From Streptomyces sp. C10-9-1 (GTDB taxonomy: Bacteria > Actinomycetota > Actinomycetes > Streptomycetales > Streptomycetaceae), in assembly GCF_024497955.1 (NCBI RefSeq), contig NZ_JANHKP010000020.1, positions 1 through 64,000 on the forward strand: a DNA stretch of 64,000 nucleotides. The letters run 5' to 3'. How positions within the stretch are numbered: the first letter of the stretch is position 1; each line of letters opens with the position of its first letter. Shown here piece after piece: positions 43,132 to 51,735 of this stretch. Under the pieces are notes generated by a model. That model had not been told where the DNA came from and did no database searches. It worked only from the letters and a program-made list of their open reading frames with translations. The translations under genes and the position numbers were made by a program.

Positions 43132-44484
43132 ATGACGGCGGGCACCACCGACCGCACGACGGACGACGGGGCGACGGAGCGCCGGCGCGAGCAGCGCGGC
43201 TGGTACTTCTACGACTTCGCCTGCTCGGTCTACTCGACGAGCGTGGTCACCGTCTTCCTCGGCCCGTACCTGACCTCGATCGCCAAGGCCGCGGCCGACA
43301 CGGAGGGCTTCGTCCATCCGCTGGGCATCCCGGTCAGGGCAGGCTCGGTCTTCCCCTACGCGGTCTCCGTGTCGGTGGTGGTGGCCATCCTGGTGATGCC
43401 GTTCGCCGGAGCGCTCGCGGACCGGACGGGCCGCAAGAAGCCCCTGCTGGCGGCCGCCGCGTACGTGGGCTCGGCGGCGACCACGGGCATGTTCTTCCTG
43501 GACGGGCACCGCTATCTGCTGGGCGCGCTGCTGCTGATCGTGGCGAACGCCTCGCTGGCGGTGTCGATGGTGCTCTACAACGCCTACCTTCCGCAGATCG
43601 CGGAGCCGGCGGAACGCGACGCGGTCTCCTCGCGGGGCTGGGCCTTCGGGTACACCTCGGGGGCGCTGGTCCTCGTGGTCAACCTGGTCGTGTACTCGGG
43701 GCACGAGTCCTTCGGGCTCACGGAGGGCGAGGCGGTCCGGATCTGCCTCGCCTCGGCCGGCCTGTGGTGGGGCGCGTGGACCCTGGTCCCCCTGCGCCGC
43801 CTGCGCGACCGGAAGGTCTCCCCCGCCGGGGACGGCGCCGTGACCTCGGGCTGGCGCCAGCTGCTGGCCACCCTCCGCGACATGCGGCGGCACCCGCTGA
43901 CGCTGGCGTTCCTGCTGGCGTACCTGCTCTACAACGACGGCGTGCAGACGGTCATCTCCCAGGCATCCGTGTACGGGTCCGAGGAGCTGGGCCTGGACCA
44001 GACCACCCTGATCACGGCGGTGCTGCTGGTGCAGGTGCTGGCGGTCGCGGGGGCGCTCGGCATGGGCCGCCTGGCGCACGTCTACGGCGCGAAGCGGACG
44101 ATCCTGGCGTCGCTCGCGGTGTGGACGCTGATCCTGGTCTGCGGCTACTTCCTGCCCGCGGGCGCGCCGGTGTGGTTCTTCTGCCTGGCGGCCGGCATCG
44201 GCCTGGTCCTCGGGGGGAGCCAGGCGCTGTCGCGCTCCCTGTTCTCCCATCTGGTGCCGCGGGGCAAGGAGGCGGAGTACTTCTCGGCGTACGAGATGAG
44301 CGACCGGGGACTGAGCTGGCTGGGGCCTCTGGTGTTCGGGCTCGCGTTCCAGGTGACGGGGAGCTACCGGGATGCCATCATCTCCCTGGTGATCTTCTTC
44401 GCCCTGGGCTTCGTGCTGCTGGCCCGCATCCCGGTGCGGGCGGCGATCGCCGCCGCGGGCAACCCGGTCCCGGACCGCGTTTAG
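43132..44484 (+). CDS. UMF1/Atg22-like MFS transporter
   Basis: The 450-residue membrane protein has about 12 helices. It begins with a hydrophilic stretch and then GWYFYDFACSVYSTSVVTVFLGPYLT, the opening typical of UMF1-family (Atg22-like) MFS proteins. GALADRTGRKKPLLA gives the MFS loop motif, and VLYNAYLPQIAEPAERDAVSSRGWAFGYTSG plus SRSLFSHLVPRGKEAEYFSAYEMSDRG are conserved family signatures. Atg22 exports vacuolar amino acids; the bacterial substrate is unknown. Forty-three bases separate it from the GDPD gene. It stops 254 bases before rbpA, with a hairpin at 44571-44588. Confidence 0.9.
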   Translation: MTAGTTDRTTDDGATERRREQRGWYFYDFACSVYSTSVVTVFLGPYLTSIAKAAADTEGFVHPLGIPVRAGSVFPYAVSVSVVVAILVMPFAGALADRTGRKKPLLAAAAYVGSAATTGMFFLDGHRYLLGALLLIVANASLAVSMVLYNAYLPQIAEPAERDAVSSRGWAFGYTSGALVLVVNLVVYSGHESFGLTEGEAVRICLASAGLWWGAWTLVPLRRLRDRKVSPAGDGAVTSGWRQLLATLRDMRRHPLTLAFLLAYLLYNDGVQTVISQASVYGSEELGLDQTTLITAVLLVQVLAVAGALGMGRLAHVYGAKRTILASLAVWTLILVCGYFLPAGAPVWFFCLAAGIGLVLGGSQALSRSLFSHLVPRGKEAEYFSAYEMSDRGLSWLGPLVFGLAFQVTGSYRDAIISLVIFFALGFVLLARIPVRAAIAAAGNPVPDRV

Positions 44485-44570
44485 ACGCGGACGGTAAAGG
44501 GCGGTAGTGTACGCCTTTGGCCTGCCAGGCGGACCGTTACTGCGCGCCCAAGAGTGAAAGACGCTGGGTG

Positions 44571-44588
44571 ACATCTGGCCTCAGATGT
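44571..44588. terminator. Hairpin between the UMF1 gene and rbpA
   Basis: ACATCTG (44571-44577) and CAGATGT (44582-44588) are perfect arms around GCCT. It is short and less GC-rich than most local stems, so it may be a weak terminator for the UMF1 gene or a protein-binding site in the rbpA upstream region. Confidence 0.4.
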
Positions 44589-44650
44589 GACAAACCGGGC
44601 GCTGGTGGGTAGAACAAGGGCGGCACGACGGGCGACGCATGACCCGCAAC

Positions 44651-44678
44651 GGGAATCTTCACCGCCGACCGGACGTTG
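44651..44678 (+). promoter_or_regulatory. SigR-type promoter of rbpA
   Basis: GGGAAT (44651-44656), exactly 18 bases, then GTTG (44675-44678) matches the known SigR consensus GGGAAT-N18-GTT. SigR is the thiol-oxidative-stress sigma factor of Streptomyces, and rbpA is a known SigR target. The start site would be near 44685, leaving a leader of about 55 bases to the ATG at 44739. Confidence 0.85.
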
Positions 44679-44738
44679 ACCGGATGACGACGACAGCGAC
44701 ACCTGTCCTGTGGGCGACAAGCCCGGGAGGCACGATTC

Positions 44739-45113
44739 ATGAGTGAGCGAGCTCTTCGCGGCACGCGCCTCGTGGTGACCAGCTACGAGACCGACCGCGG
44801 CATCGATCTGGCCCCGCGCCAGGCGGTGGAGTACGCATGCGAGAAGGGGCATCGTTTCGAGATGCCGTTCTCGGTCGAGGCGGAGATCCCGCCGGAGTGG
44901 GAGTGCAAGGTCTGCGGAAGCCAGGCGCTCCTCGTCGACGGGGACGGCCCCGAGGAGAAGAAGGGCAAGCCGGCGCGCACGCACTGGGACATGCTCATGG
45001 AGCGGCGCACCCGTGAGGAGCTGGAGGAGGTGCTGGCCGAGAGGCTGGCCGTCCTGCGATCCGGCGCGATGAACATCGCGGTGCACCCGCGCGACAGCCG
45101 CAAGTCCGCGTAG
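44739..45113 (+). CDS. rbpA: RNA polymerase-binding protein RbpA
   Basis: The 124-residue actinobacterial transcription factor binds RNA polymerase and the principal sigma factor and stabilises the open complex; it also affects basal rifampicin tolerance. The sequence has the N-terminal MSERALRGTRLV, the RbpA core with metal-type residues Cys34, His38, Cys56 and Cys59 (EYACEKGHRFEMPF, WECKVCGSQAL), the basic linker KKGKPARTHWDMLMERRT, and the C-terminal sigma-interaction helix TREELEEVLAERLAVLR. It is monocistronic, with a SigR promoter upstream and a strong bidirectional terminator after it. Confidence 0.97.
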   Translation: MSERALRGTRLVVTSYETDRGIDLAPRQAVEYACEKGHRFEMPFSVEAEIPPEWECKVCGSQALLVDGDGPEEKKGKPARTHWDMLMERRTREELEEVLAERLAVLRSGAMNIAVHPRDSRKSA

Positions 45114-45141
45114 CGGCGGCGCCCGCGCGCAACCGGCACAG

Positions 45142-45201
45142 CACGGCAAGGCCGCGGGCCGGACCACACGATGATGTGGTCCGGCCCGCGGCCTTGCCGT
45201 G
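45142..45201. terminator. Very long perfect hairpin between rbpA and fxsA
   Basis: Arms of 27 bases (45142-45168 and 45175-45201) are perfectly complementary around the six-base loop CGATGA. The left arm begins CACGGCAAGGCC. It lies between the ends of converging rbpA and fxsA and should terminate both. Confidence 0.9.
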
Positions 45202-45287
45202 TTCCGCCTCCCCGCCCCTGGCGGCCCGACCGCGGTGGCCGCCCACCGGGCGGAGCCCCTGCGGCCGTGCCTGCGCCGGACGGTCGG

Positions 45288-45857
45288 TCAGGACGCCAGC
45301 GGCGGGCGCGGGCCGGAGCCGTCCTCCCCCTCGCCGCGGTGGGCGGGACCGTCCTCGCGGATCACCTCGCCCTGGACCACCTTGCCGTCCGGCCGGTGCA
45401 TCCGGGCCTGCTGGAAGGCCTCACCGATGCCCCCGGGCACGGCCCGGTTCATCCGGCGCTCCAGGGAGCGCTCGGTGGCGCGGCCCAGCAGCCCCCGCAC
45501 CGGCGGCAGCAGCAGAACCAGGCCCAGGACGTCGGAGATCAGGCCCGGGAGCATGAGCAGCAGGCCGCCCAGCATCATCAGCCCGTCACCCTCGCCCCGG
45601 CGCCCGGCGGCCTCCTGCGGCCGCTGGAGCGCTTCGGAGAGCCGGGCGAAGGCGCGGCGCCCCGCCCTCTTGATCACGAAGGCCCCCAGTACCGCACCGC
45701 CCACGAGGAGGGCGAGCACGGTGAGCCCGCCGGCCGCGTCGGCCACCACGGTCAGCAGCCAGATCTCCAGGACCAGCCAGGCGGCGACGCCCAGCGGCAG
45801 GAGGGTGCGCAGGCGGGAGCGCCCGGGGGCGGTCGGGGTGCGTGAACCGGTCGTCAT
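45288..45857 (-). CDS. fxsA: FxsA-family membrane protein
   Basis: The 189-residue protein has three or four hydrophobic segments: LLPLGVAAWLVLEIWLLTVVADAAGGLTVLALLVGGAVLGAFVIKRAGRRAF and MLGGLLLMLPGLISDVLGLVLLLPPVRGLL. The LLMLPGLISDxLGLxLLLPPxR stretch is the FxsA signature. FxsA of E. coli is linked to phage F exclusion when overproduced; its normal job is unknown. The C-terminal tail is charged. ATG 45857 was chosen. It lies 47 bases downstream of the polyprenol-phosphate mannose synthase gene in the same direction. Confidence 0.92.
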   Translation of the reverse strand: MTTGSRTPTAPGRSRLRTLLPLGVAAWLVLEIWLLTVVADAAGGLTVLALLVGGAVLGAFVIKRAGRRAFARLSEALQRPQEAAGRRGEGDGLMMLGGLLLMLPGLISDVLGLVLLLPPVRGLLGRATERSLERRMNRAVPGGIGEAFQQARMHRPDGKVVQGEVIREDGPAHRGEGEDGSGPRPPLAS

Positions 45858-45904
45858 GGCACCCAGTGTGCCTGGGCCGCCGCGCGCGTGGCGTAAGGAG
45901 GGGG

Positions 45905-46702
45905 TCAGTGCCCCGCGGGGCCCCGCCCCAGCAGCCTGCCCGCGCGGCCGCCGACACCCCAGGCGGTCACCCGCCACAGGGCCTCGACCACGATGTCGCG
46001 GTTCATCTTGGAGTCGCCGAGCTCCCGCTCCACGAAGGTGATCGGGACCTCGACCACGTGGAAGCCCGCTTCCACGGCCCTGCGGGCGAGGTCGACCTGG
46101 AAGCAGTAGCCCTGCGAGGCGACGTCGTCGAGGCCGAGCCCCTGGAGCGTCTCGGCCCGGAAGGCGCGGAAGCCGCCGGTCAGGTCGCGGATCGGGACGC
46201 CGAGCAGCATCCGGGAGTAGGTGCTGCCGCCCCGGGAGAGGAGTTCCCGGTGGCGCGGCCAGTTGACGACGCGGCCGCCCGGGACCCAGCGGGAGCCCAG
46301 GACCAGGTCCGCGCCCTTGAGGGCGGTGAGCAGCCTGGGCAGTTCCTCGGGCTGGTGCGAGCCGTCGGCGTCCATCTCCACCAGGACGCCGTAGCCGCGC
46401 TCGATGCCCCAGCGGAACCCGGCGAGGTAGGCGGCGCCCAGGCCCTCCTTGCCCTTGCGGTGCAGCACGTGCACCCGTTCGTCGCCGGCGGCCAGCTCGT
46501 CGGCGAGCTTCCCGGTGCCGTCGGGGCTGTTGTCGTCGGCGACGAGGACGTCCGCCAGGGGGACGGCCTCGCGGACCCGCGCCACGACCGACCCGATGTT
46601 CTCGGCCTCGTTGTAGGTCGGGATGATCACCAAGGTCCTGCCGAGCGGGCCGTACTGCCTCCCCTGGGATCCACCTCGGGGAACCGCACCACCGTCGTTC
46701 AC
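45905..46702 (-). CDS. ppm1: Polyprenol-phosphate mannose synthase (GT2)
   Basis: The 265-residue GT2 enzyme transfers mannose from GDP-mannose to polyprenyl phosphate, giving the donor for protein O-mannosylation. Motifs are LVIIPTYNEAENIGSVV at the start, VADDNSPDGTG, VHVLHRKGKEGLGAAYLAGF, the metal-binding VEMDADGSHQPEELP (DxD) and GSRWVPGGRVVNW. It lacks the N-acyltransferase domain found in some mycobacterial fused forms. GTG 46702 follows an AAGGGG box. The Ppm1 name follows the well-studied Streptomyces and mycobacterial orthologues. Confidence 0.92.
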   Translation of the reverse strand: MNDGGAVPRGGSQGRQYGPLGRTLVIIPTYNEAENIGSVVARVREAVPLADVLVADDNSPDGTGKLADELAAGDERVHVLHRKGKEGLGAAYLAGFRWGIERGYGVLVEMDADGSHQPEELPRLLTALKGADLVLGSRWVPGGRVVNWPRHRELLSRGGSTYSRMLLGVPIRDLTGGFRAFRAETLQGLGLDDVASQGYCFQVDLARRAVEAGFHVVEVPITFVERELGDSKMNRDIVVEALWRVTAWGVGGRAGRLLGRGPAGH

Positions 46703-47227
46703 TGCTGCCCCTTAAAGTCCGTACGCAGAGCCCCACCTTAGCGAGGGCTGCGGACGGCTCGGCGCGCGGTGGCCGATCACCGGCGGCGGGGCCCGCGCAC
46801 GGCGCGGGGCGCCGCAGCCGGGGTTCCGCGGACCGGGCCCGGCGTCCTTCGGGCCGACCTGGGGCCCGCTGGCTGCGGGTCGACCGAGAGCCGTTGTCTA
46901 CTGAACGCCGGGCCCCACCCGGGTCGCACCGCCTTCCGGCCGAAACCTTCCCTCTGCCCCCGAGGCGCGGGCGCTGAACCTGGCTCTTGGTGGTGGTGCG
47001 CCGGTGCGGCACGCCACCCCATGACCCAGCGGCGTTCGACGACTGCGTGGACGGTGCCGGTCGGACCGTGAGTGGTGGACCCGGCCGAACCTACCGGCCG
47101 GTGGGCGCACGCTGTCAACAGCCCTGGCACCGGCGGTCGTCCGTCGAACGGCCAGGTCAGCGGTGAAGATCCGCAGGTCGCGGCGGAAGGCCGCGACCCG
47201 CGGCGGACGGTGCGGGAGGGGTGGACG
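46703..47227. other. Long intergenic gap upstream of ppm1
   Basis: These 525 bases lie between two minus-strand genes. The part near 46735-46740 holds TAAGGT (minus strand), a possible -10 for ppm1, although no good -35 is visible. The far end holds the hairpin at 47177-47197. Small open frames on both strands (46769-47071 plus, 46777-47130 minus) have no convincing start signals or protein character. I see no RNA gene. Confidence 0.4.
47177..47197. terminator. Hairpin downstream of the amidohydrolase gene
   Basis: GTCGCGGC (47177-47184) and GCCGCGAC (47190-47197) are perfect 8-base arms with loop GGAAG. It lies 30 bases beyond the stop codon of the minus-strand amidohydrolase gene (47228), the right place for its terminator. 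Confidence 0.6.
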
Positions 47228-48853
47228 TCACCCGTTCGGTCCCGGGAAGACCGTGCGACCCGCGACGACGGTCCGCAGGCAGACCGGCAGGTCGGCGCCC
47301 GGCGTGAGGTCGGGCAGGCCCGGGGTCCCGGAACGGGGGTCGGTCGACCAGCGGGCGACCCGGTCGTCGGGGGCCTGCACCACCAGCGCCCCGGTCTCCC
47401 AGACGGCGTAGTCGGCGGGGGCGCCGGGGACCAGGACCCCGGCGTCGTCGCGGCCCACGGCCCGCCATCCGCCCCGGGTGTGCGCGGTGAACGCGGCGCG
47501 CACGGAGATGCGGTGCTCCGGGGTGCGGTGGAAGGCGGCGGCCCGCACGGTCCCCCACGGGTCGAGAGGGGTGACCGGGCTGTCGGAACCGAAGGCGAGC
47601 GGCACTCCGGCGCGCAGCAGCGCGGCGTAGGGGTTGAGGCTCCTGGCCCGCTCCGCGCCGAGCCGCGCCGCGTACATCCCGTCCTCGCCGCCCCAGGCCG
47701 CGTCGAAGGCGGGCTGGACCGAGGCGGTCAGCCCGAACTCGGCAAAGGCGGCGACGGCCTCGGGGGCGAGCAGCTCGGCGTGCTCGACCCGGTGGCGCGC
47801 GGCGCGGACGCGGGCGAGCCCGAGCTTCTCCGCCGCCTCGCGGAAGCCTTCGGTCACGGCGCTCAGGGCGGCGTCGCCGATCGCGTGGAATCCCGCCTGG
47901 AGCCCGGCCTCCGTGCAGGCGACGACGTGGGCGGTGATCTCGGCGGGCGCCAGCATGGCGCGGCCGGTGTGGGGGGCGTCGGCGTAGGGCTCGTGGAGGC
48001 AGGCCGTGTGCGAGCCGAGCGACCCGTCGGCGAACAGGTCGCCGGCCGCGCCGACGGCGCCGAGCCGACGGGCCCGGTCCACGTCGAGGTCGGCCCAGTA
48101 GCCCACGACGCGCGGGCCGGGCTCCTCGCCGGCCAGCCGCAGCAGGCCGGTGAAGTCGTCCTCGCCGGAGATGTGCGGGCCTCCGCACTCGTGCACGGTC
48201 CCGATGCCCCGGGAGGCGGCGTGGCGCAGGGCGGCGCGCTGCGCCTCGGTGCGCTGGCGCGGGGAGACGGCGGCGTGGGCCGCCTCGCGGACCGCGTGGT
48301 GGGCGTCGGCGGTGAGCGGCTCGCCGTCGCGGTAGCCGTCCAGGGAGCGGACGCCCGGGACGAGGTCCAGCATCGCCGTGGTGACGGCGGCCGAGTGGAC
48401 GTCGACACGGGTGAGGTAGAGGGGCCGTCCGCCCGTGAGGGCGTCGAGCTCCTCCCGGCCGGGGGCGCGGCCCTCGGGCCACCGGGAGGCGTCCCAGCCG
48501 TGACCGAGCAGCACGCGGTCGCCGGGGTGCTCCTCGGCGTACCGGCGCACCATGGCGCCCGCCTCGGCGAGGGAGGCGGCACCGCCGAGGTCCAGTCCGG
48601 TCAGGGCCAGACCGGTCGCGGTGGTGTGCACATGGGAGTCGGTGAACGCGGGGGTGACCAGGGCGCCGTCGAGGTCGACGATCTCGTCGGCACCGGCGGC
48701 GAACGCGTCGGCCGCCCCTTCGGCGCCGACCCAGGCGACGTGCCCCCGCTCGACGACCATGGCGGTGGCGAAGGGGTCGGCGGGGCTGTGGACTTCTCCC
48801 CCGCGCAGCAGCACGGTGCGGTCGTCGCCCGGGGAGGCGGTGCTCGTGGTCAT
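47228..48853 (-). CDS. Amidohydrolase family 3 protein (YtcJ-like)
   Basis: The 541-residue metal-dependent hydrolase of the amidohydrolase superfamily has an N-terminal beta-sandwich segment (LRGGEVHSPAD) and the TIM-barrel metal motif VTPAFTDSHVHT (HxH). Later ligand motifs are FADGSLGSHTACLHEPY, GFHAIGDAALSAV, RVEHAEL and the catalytic aspartate in FGSDSPVTPLDPWGTVRAA. The C-terminal GVLVPGAPADYAVWETGAL closes the sandwich. YtcJ-like enzymes act on amides or formamides, but the substrate here is not known. No signal peptide is seen. It ends near a hairpin at 47177. Confidence 0.88.
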   Translation of the reverse strand: MTTSTASPGDDRTVLLRGGEVHSPADPFATAMVVERGHVAWVGAEGAADAFAAGADEIVDLDGALVTPAFTDSHVHTTATGLALTGLDLGGAASLAEAGAMVRRYAEEHPGDRVLLGHGWDASRWPEGRAPGREELDALTGGRPLYLTRVDVHSAAVTTAMLDLVPGVRSLDGYRDGEPLTADAHHAVREAAHAAVSPRQRTEAQRAALRHAASRGIGTVHECGGPHISGEDDFTGLLRLAGEEPGPRVVGYWADLDVDRARRLGAVGAAGDLFADGSLGSHTACLHEPYADAPHTGRAMLAPAEITAHVVACTEAGLQAGFHAIGDAALSAVTEGFREAAEKLGLARVRAARHRVEHAELLAPEAVAAFAEFGLTASVQPAFDAAWGGEDGMYAARLGAERARSLNPYAALLRAGVPLAFGSDSPVTPLDPWGTVRAAAFHRTPEHRISVRAAFTAHTRGGWRAVGRDDAGVLVPGAPADYAVWETGALVVQAPDDRVARWSTDPRSGTPGLPDLTPGADLPVCLRTVVAGRTVFPGPNG

Positions 48854-48950
48854 GGGGGAAGCCTAGTCCCGCGCAGGACGGGCCCGGGCGGCGCGGGGGC
48901 GCCGCACCCCGCGCCGCGCGCCCGATCCGCCGGGGAGGCCGGGACCGCCC

Positions 48951-49391
48951 TCAGATGCGCGGCGGGCGGGCCTCGTACGGGGTGGACAGGACCACGGTGG
49001 TGCGGCTGGAGACGCCGGCCAGGGAGCGGATCCGGGTGAGCAGGTGCTCCAGCTCCAGCGGGGTGGCGACGCGGACCTTGAGGATGTAGTTCTCGTCGCC
49101 GGCGACGCTGTGGCACGCCTCGATCTCGGGGACGTCGGCGAGCCGGTCGGCGATGTCGTCCGGGGCGCTGGGGTCGAAGGGCTTGACCGAGATGAAGGCG
49201 GTCAGCGGCAGGCCCACCGCCTCGGGGTCGACGACCGCGGCGTAGCCGCGGATGACGCCGCGCTGCTCCAGGCGCCGCACGCGCTGGTGCACCGCCGAGG
49301 TGGACAGGCCGGTGGCCTTGCCCAGGTCGGTGTAGCTCATCCGCCCGTCCCTGACGAGCAGTTCCACGATCTGACGATCCAGCTCCTCCAT
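48951..49391 (-). CDS. Lrp/AsnC-family transcriptional regulator
   Basis: The 146-residue regulator has an N-terminal helix-turn-helix (MEELDRQIVELLVRDGRMSYTDLGKATGLSTSAVHQRVRRLEQRGVIRGYAAVV) and a RAM/effector domain (about 65-140) with LTAFISVKPFDPSAPDDIADRLADVPEIEACHSVAGDENYILKVRV. Such proteins form octamers and respond to amino acids. It is divergent from a zinc-ribbon-like gene and about 100 bases downstream of the amidohydrolase start, so either neighbour may be its target. ATG 49391 was chosen; the longer frame upstream is not protein-like. Confidence 0.93.
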   Translation of the reverse strand: MEELDRQIVELLVRDGRMSYTDLGKATGLSTSAVHQRVRRLEQRGVIRGYAAVVDPEAVGLPLTAFISVKPFDPSAPDDIADRLADVPEIEACHSVAGDENYILKVRVATPLELEHLLTRIRSLAGVSSRTTVVLSTPYEARPPRI

Positions 49392-49595
49392 GCGGATCAA
49401 CCTATTGCCCCGGGCGGCCTCCGGCACAGCCCGGTGGCGTTCGGGGGCCGACAGCGGGCTCCGGTGTGACCAACGCCACAGGTTTGCCTCGCCGTCGACC
49501 GTGACCTCATGGTTATACGGCCCGCCCGATGGGCATTGCTTCGTGTGGTCGAGGCCACAAGCGCCTGATCGGCCCATCCGAGGGGGAGATTCTCC

Positions 49596-50000
49596 ATGCA
49601 GAGCACCAAGAACCGCGGCCGTTCCGAACCGGAGCCTGTCGATCCGGCGCAGCCGGCCGACTCCGACACCTTCGATCCGTACGACACCTTCGGCACCTAC
49701 CGGGTCGTCTGCCCGGACTGCGCCCAGCCCATCGCCCTGCTGGAGGACGAGGACGTGCTCCCCGAGCACGCACGCTGCGCCACCCCGTGGAACCCCTTCG
49801 GCCTCACCGTGTGCCACGGCACCGGCCGGCCCGTGGGCGACACCCGTCCCGCGGACGGCTCCGCGGACCTCCTGGACCAGGACACCGCCGTGGTGCTGGC
49901 ACTGCCGCAGGGGCTCGACTGGCGGACGCAGCCCTTCTCCCACGTCGGGGGCCCCGGGTCGCGTCCGATGAGACTGCCGGGGCTGCGCCGGGCCGCCTGA
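49596..50000 (+). CDS. Zinc-ribbon-like conserved protein, function unknown
   Basis: The 134-residue cytoplasmic protein has an acidic Pro/Asp-rich N-terminus (about 1-33), then a compact domain with four cysteines in CPDC (Cys39, Cys42), Cys61 and Cys73, a plausible zinc site. The C-terminus is disordered. I recognise no named family. A GGGGGAG box precedes ATG 49596. It is divergent from the Lrp gene, 204 bases away, and a possible target of that regulator. The region 50001-50181 up to the converging acyl-CoA dehydrogenase gene is GC-rich and without an evident gene. Confidence 0.7.
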   Translation: MQSTKNRGRSEPEPVDPAQPADSDTFDPYDTFGTYRVVCPDCAQPIALLEDEDVLPEHARCATPWNPFGLTVCHGTGRPVGDTRPADGSADLLDQDTAVVLALPQGLDWRTQPFSHVGGPGSRPMRLPGLRRAA

Positions 50001-50181
50001 CGGCCCACGGCACGCCGGCCGCGGACCGCGGGGGTGGTCCGCGGCACCGCCGCGTGCGGGCCCGGGGCCCTCAGCGCCCGTCCGGGCACGGCACGCGTGA
50101 CGCGCAGGGCCCGGTCGCCCCGCGCCGGAGGCGACCCGCCGGGCGCGGCGGACCGCACCCGGCGAACGGGCCGGGGGCCGG

Positions 50182-51354
50182 TCAGCGGGTCTCGGGCCCC
50201 GCCAGATGGCGGGCGATCACCATCCGCTGGATCTGGTTGGTGCCCTCGACGATCTGCAGCACCTTGGCCTCGCGCATGTAGCGCTCGGCCGGGAAGTCCT
50301 GGGTGTAGCCGTAGCCTCCGAGGATCTGCACCGCGTCGGTGGTGACGCTCATGGCCGCGTCGGTGCAGAACAGCTTGGCCATCGCCGCCTGCCGGGAGAA
50401 CGGACGGCCCTGGTCCCGCAGACGGGCCGCGGACAGGTAGAGGGACCGGCCCGCCTCGATCCGCGTCGCCATGTCCGCGATCATGAAGCGCAGTCCCTGG
50501 AAGTCGGCGATCGGCCGCCCGAACTGCCGGCGGTCGGTGGCGTACTCCACCGCGGCGTCCAGCGCGGCCTGTGCGACACCGACGGCGCAGGCCGCGATCC
50601 CCAGGCGTCCGGAGTCGAGGGCCGCCAGCGCGATCGAGAAGCCCTGCCCCTCCTCGCCGACGCGGCGGGCGACCGGGACGCGCACCCCGTCGAAGTGGAC
50701 CTGGGCGGTGGGCGAGCCCTTCATGCCCATCTTCTTCTCGGGCGCCGCGGCACTCAGCCCGGGAGCGTCGCCCGGCACCAGGAACGCGGTGATCCCCCGG
50801 GCGCCCTCGCCGCCGGTGCGGGCGAGCAGCGTGTAGAAGTCGGCCACGCCTCCGTGGGTGATCCACGCCTTGGTGCCGTGCACCACCCAGTCGTCGCCGT
50901 CGCGCACGGCCTTGGTCCGCAGCGACGCGGCATCCGAGCCGGCGGCCGGCTCGGAGAGGCAGTAGGCGCCCAGGAGCCCGCCGCCGAGCATGGCGGGCAG
51001 GTGCTCGGCCTGCTGCTCCTTGGTGCCGAACCCGGCCAGCGCGTGGCAGGCGAGGGAGTGGACGCTCACACCCAGGCCCACGGTGAGGCGTGCGGAGGCC
51101 AGCTCCTCCAGAACCTGGAGGTACACCTCGTACGGCTGGTCGCCGCCGCCGTGCTCGGATGCGTAGGGCAGCCCGAGCAGGCCGGACTCGGAGAGGAGCG
51201 AGAAGACCTCGCGCGGGAAGACGCCCGCCTCCTCCTGCTCGGCCGCGCCGGGGGCGATCTCCCGCTGGGCGATGTCGCGGACCAGGGCGATCAGGTCCCT
51301 GGCCTCCTCGGTGGGCAGTTGACGGTCCACCGGCTGCTGGGCGCGGTCGGGCAT
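50182..51354 (-). CDS. Acyl-CoA dehydrogenase
   Basis: The 390-residue flavoenzyme oxidises acyl-CoA to trans-2-enoyl-CoA and passes electrons to ETF. It shows the standard order: an N-terminal helical domain (RDLIALVRDIAQREIAPGAAEQEEAGVFP), the FAD and substrate motif YCLSEPAAGSDAASLRTKA, WITHGGVADFY, the middle beta domain, RQFGRPIADFQGLRFMIADM, ILGGYGYTQDFPAERYMREAK and the catalytic-base region IVEGTNQIQRMVIARHL, where Glu of VEGTNQIQR is the base. The chain-length preference is unknown. ATG 51354 has a GGAGG box; an upstream extension of 35 residues is not family-like. It converges on the gene at 49596. Confidence 0.94.
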   Translation of the reverse strand: MPDRAQQPVDRQLPTEEARDLIALVRDIAQREIAPGAAEQEEAGVFPREVFSLLSESGLLGLPYASEHGGGDQPYEVYLQVLEELASARLTVGLGVSVHSLACHALAGFGTKEQQAEHLPAMLGGGLLGAYCLSEPAAGSDAASLRTKAVRDGDDWVVHGTKAWITHGGVADFYTLLARTGGEGARGITAFLVPGDAPGLSAAAPEKKMGMKGSPTAQVHFDGVRVPVARRVGEEGQGFSIALAALDSGRLGIAACAVGVAQAALDAAVEYATDRRQFGRPIADFQGLRFMIADMATRIEAGRSLYLSAARLRDQGRPFSRQAAMAKLFCTDAAMSVTTDAVQILGGYGYTQDFPAERYMREAKVLQIVEGTNQIQRMVIARHLAGPETR

Positions 51355-51585
51355 TGCGGCGCACTCCTCCCTGTCGGGCGCTGCGGCGGTCGCGCGCACG
51401 GGGTGTCGGAGCGCGCCGCCGATTGTCCTGCCAAGGCCGATGCTGCCCTTCCGGATCACGGAAAAGGCTGGTTGGCGGCTGTGGCGCGTCGAGTATGCCC
51501 GATCGGCGGGCTCCCGTCACGGGTGGACGGCGAAGCCGTGATCACAGCGGGGGCCCGGGGGCCTGCGAAGCCCGCGGGAGGAGCG

Positions 51586-51735
51586 TCAGACCAGACCCAG
51601 CCCGCTGACCAGCATGGCCAGCACGACGACGAGGACCCAGCCGAGCGCGTGCTCCAGGAGGTCCGGGCCCTCGCCGGGGCCCCCGGTGCGGGTGCGCGTC
51701 GCGGGGGGAGCGGCGGTGGCGGCGGTCGCGGTCAT
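51586..51735 (-). CDS. 49-residue single-helix membrane protein (SCO1431 family)
   Basis: The tiny protein MTATAATAAPPATRTRTGG... has a soluble N-terminus and one C-terminal membrane helix LLEHALGWVLVVVLAMLVSGLGLV. It resembles a small family I remember as SCO1431-type membrane proteins, conserved across Streptomyces; the function is unknown. ATG 51735 was chosen over an upstream frame that is Arg-rich. It lies in the same direction as the acyl-CoA dehydrogenase gene, 231 bases upstream of it. The gap 51355-51585 holds presumably the acyl-CoA dehydrogenase promoter. Confidence 0.75.
   Translation of the reverse strand: MTATAATAAPPATRTRTGGPGEGPDLLEHALGWVLVVVLAMLVSGLGLV

Noticed and set aside
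46769..47130. Small frames on both strands in the ppm1 upstream gap
   Set aside because: Overlapping frames on both strands with similar low-complexity composition; neither has a start signal or family match.
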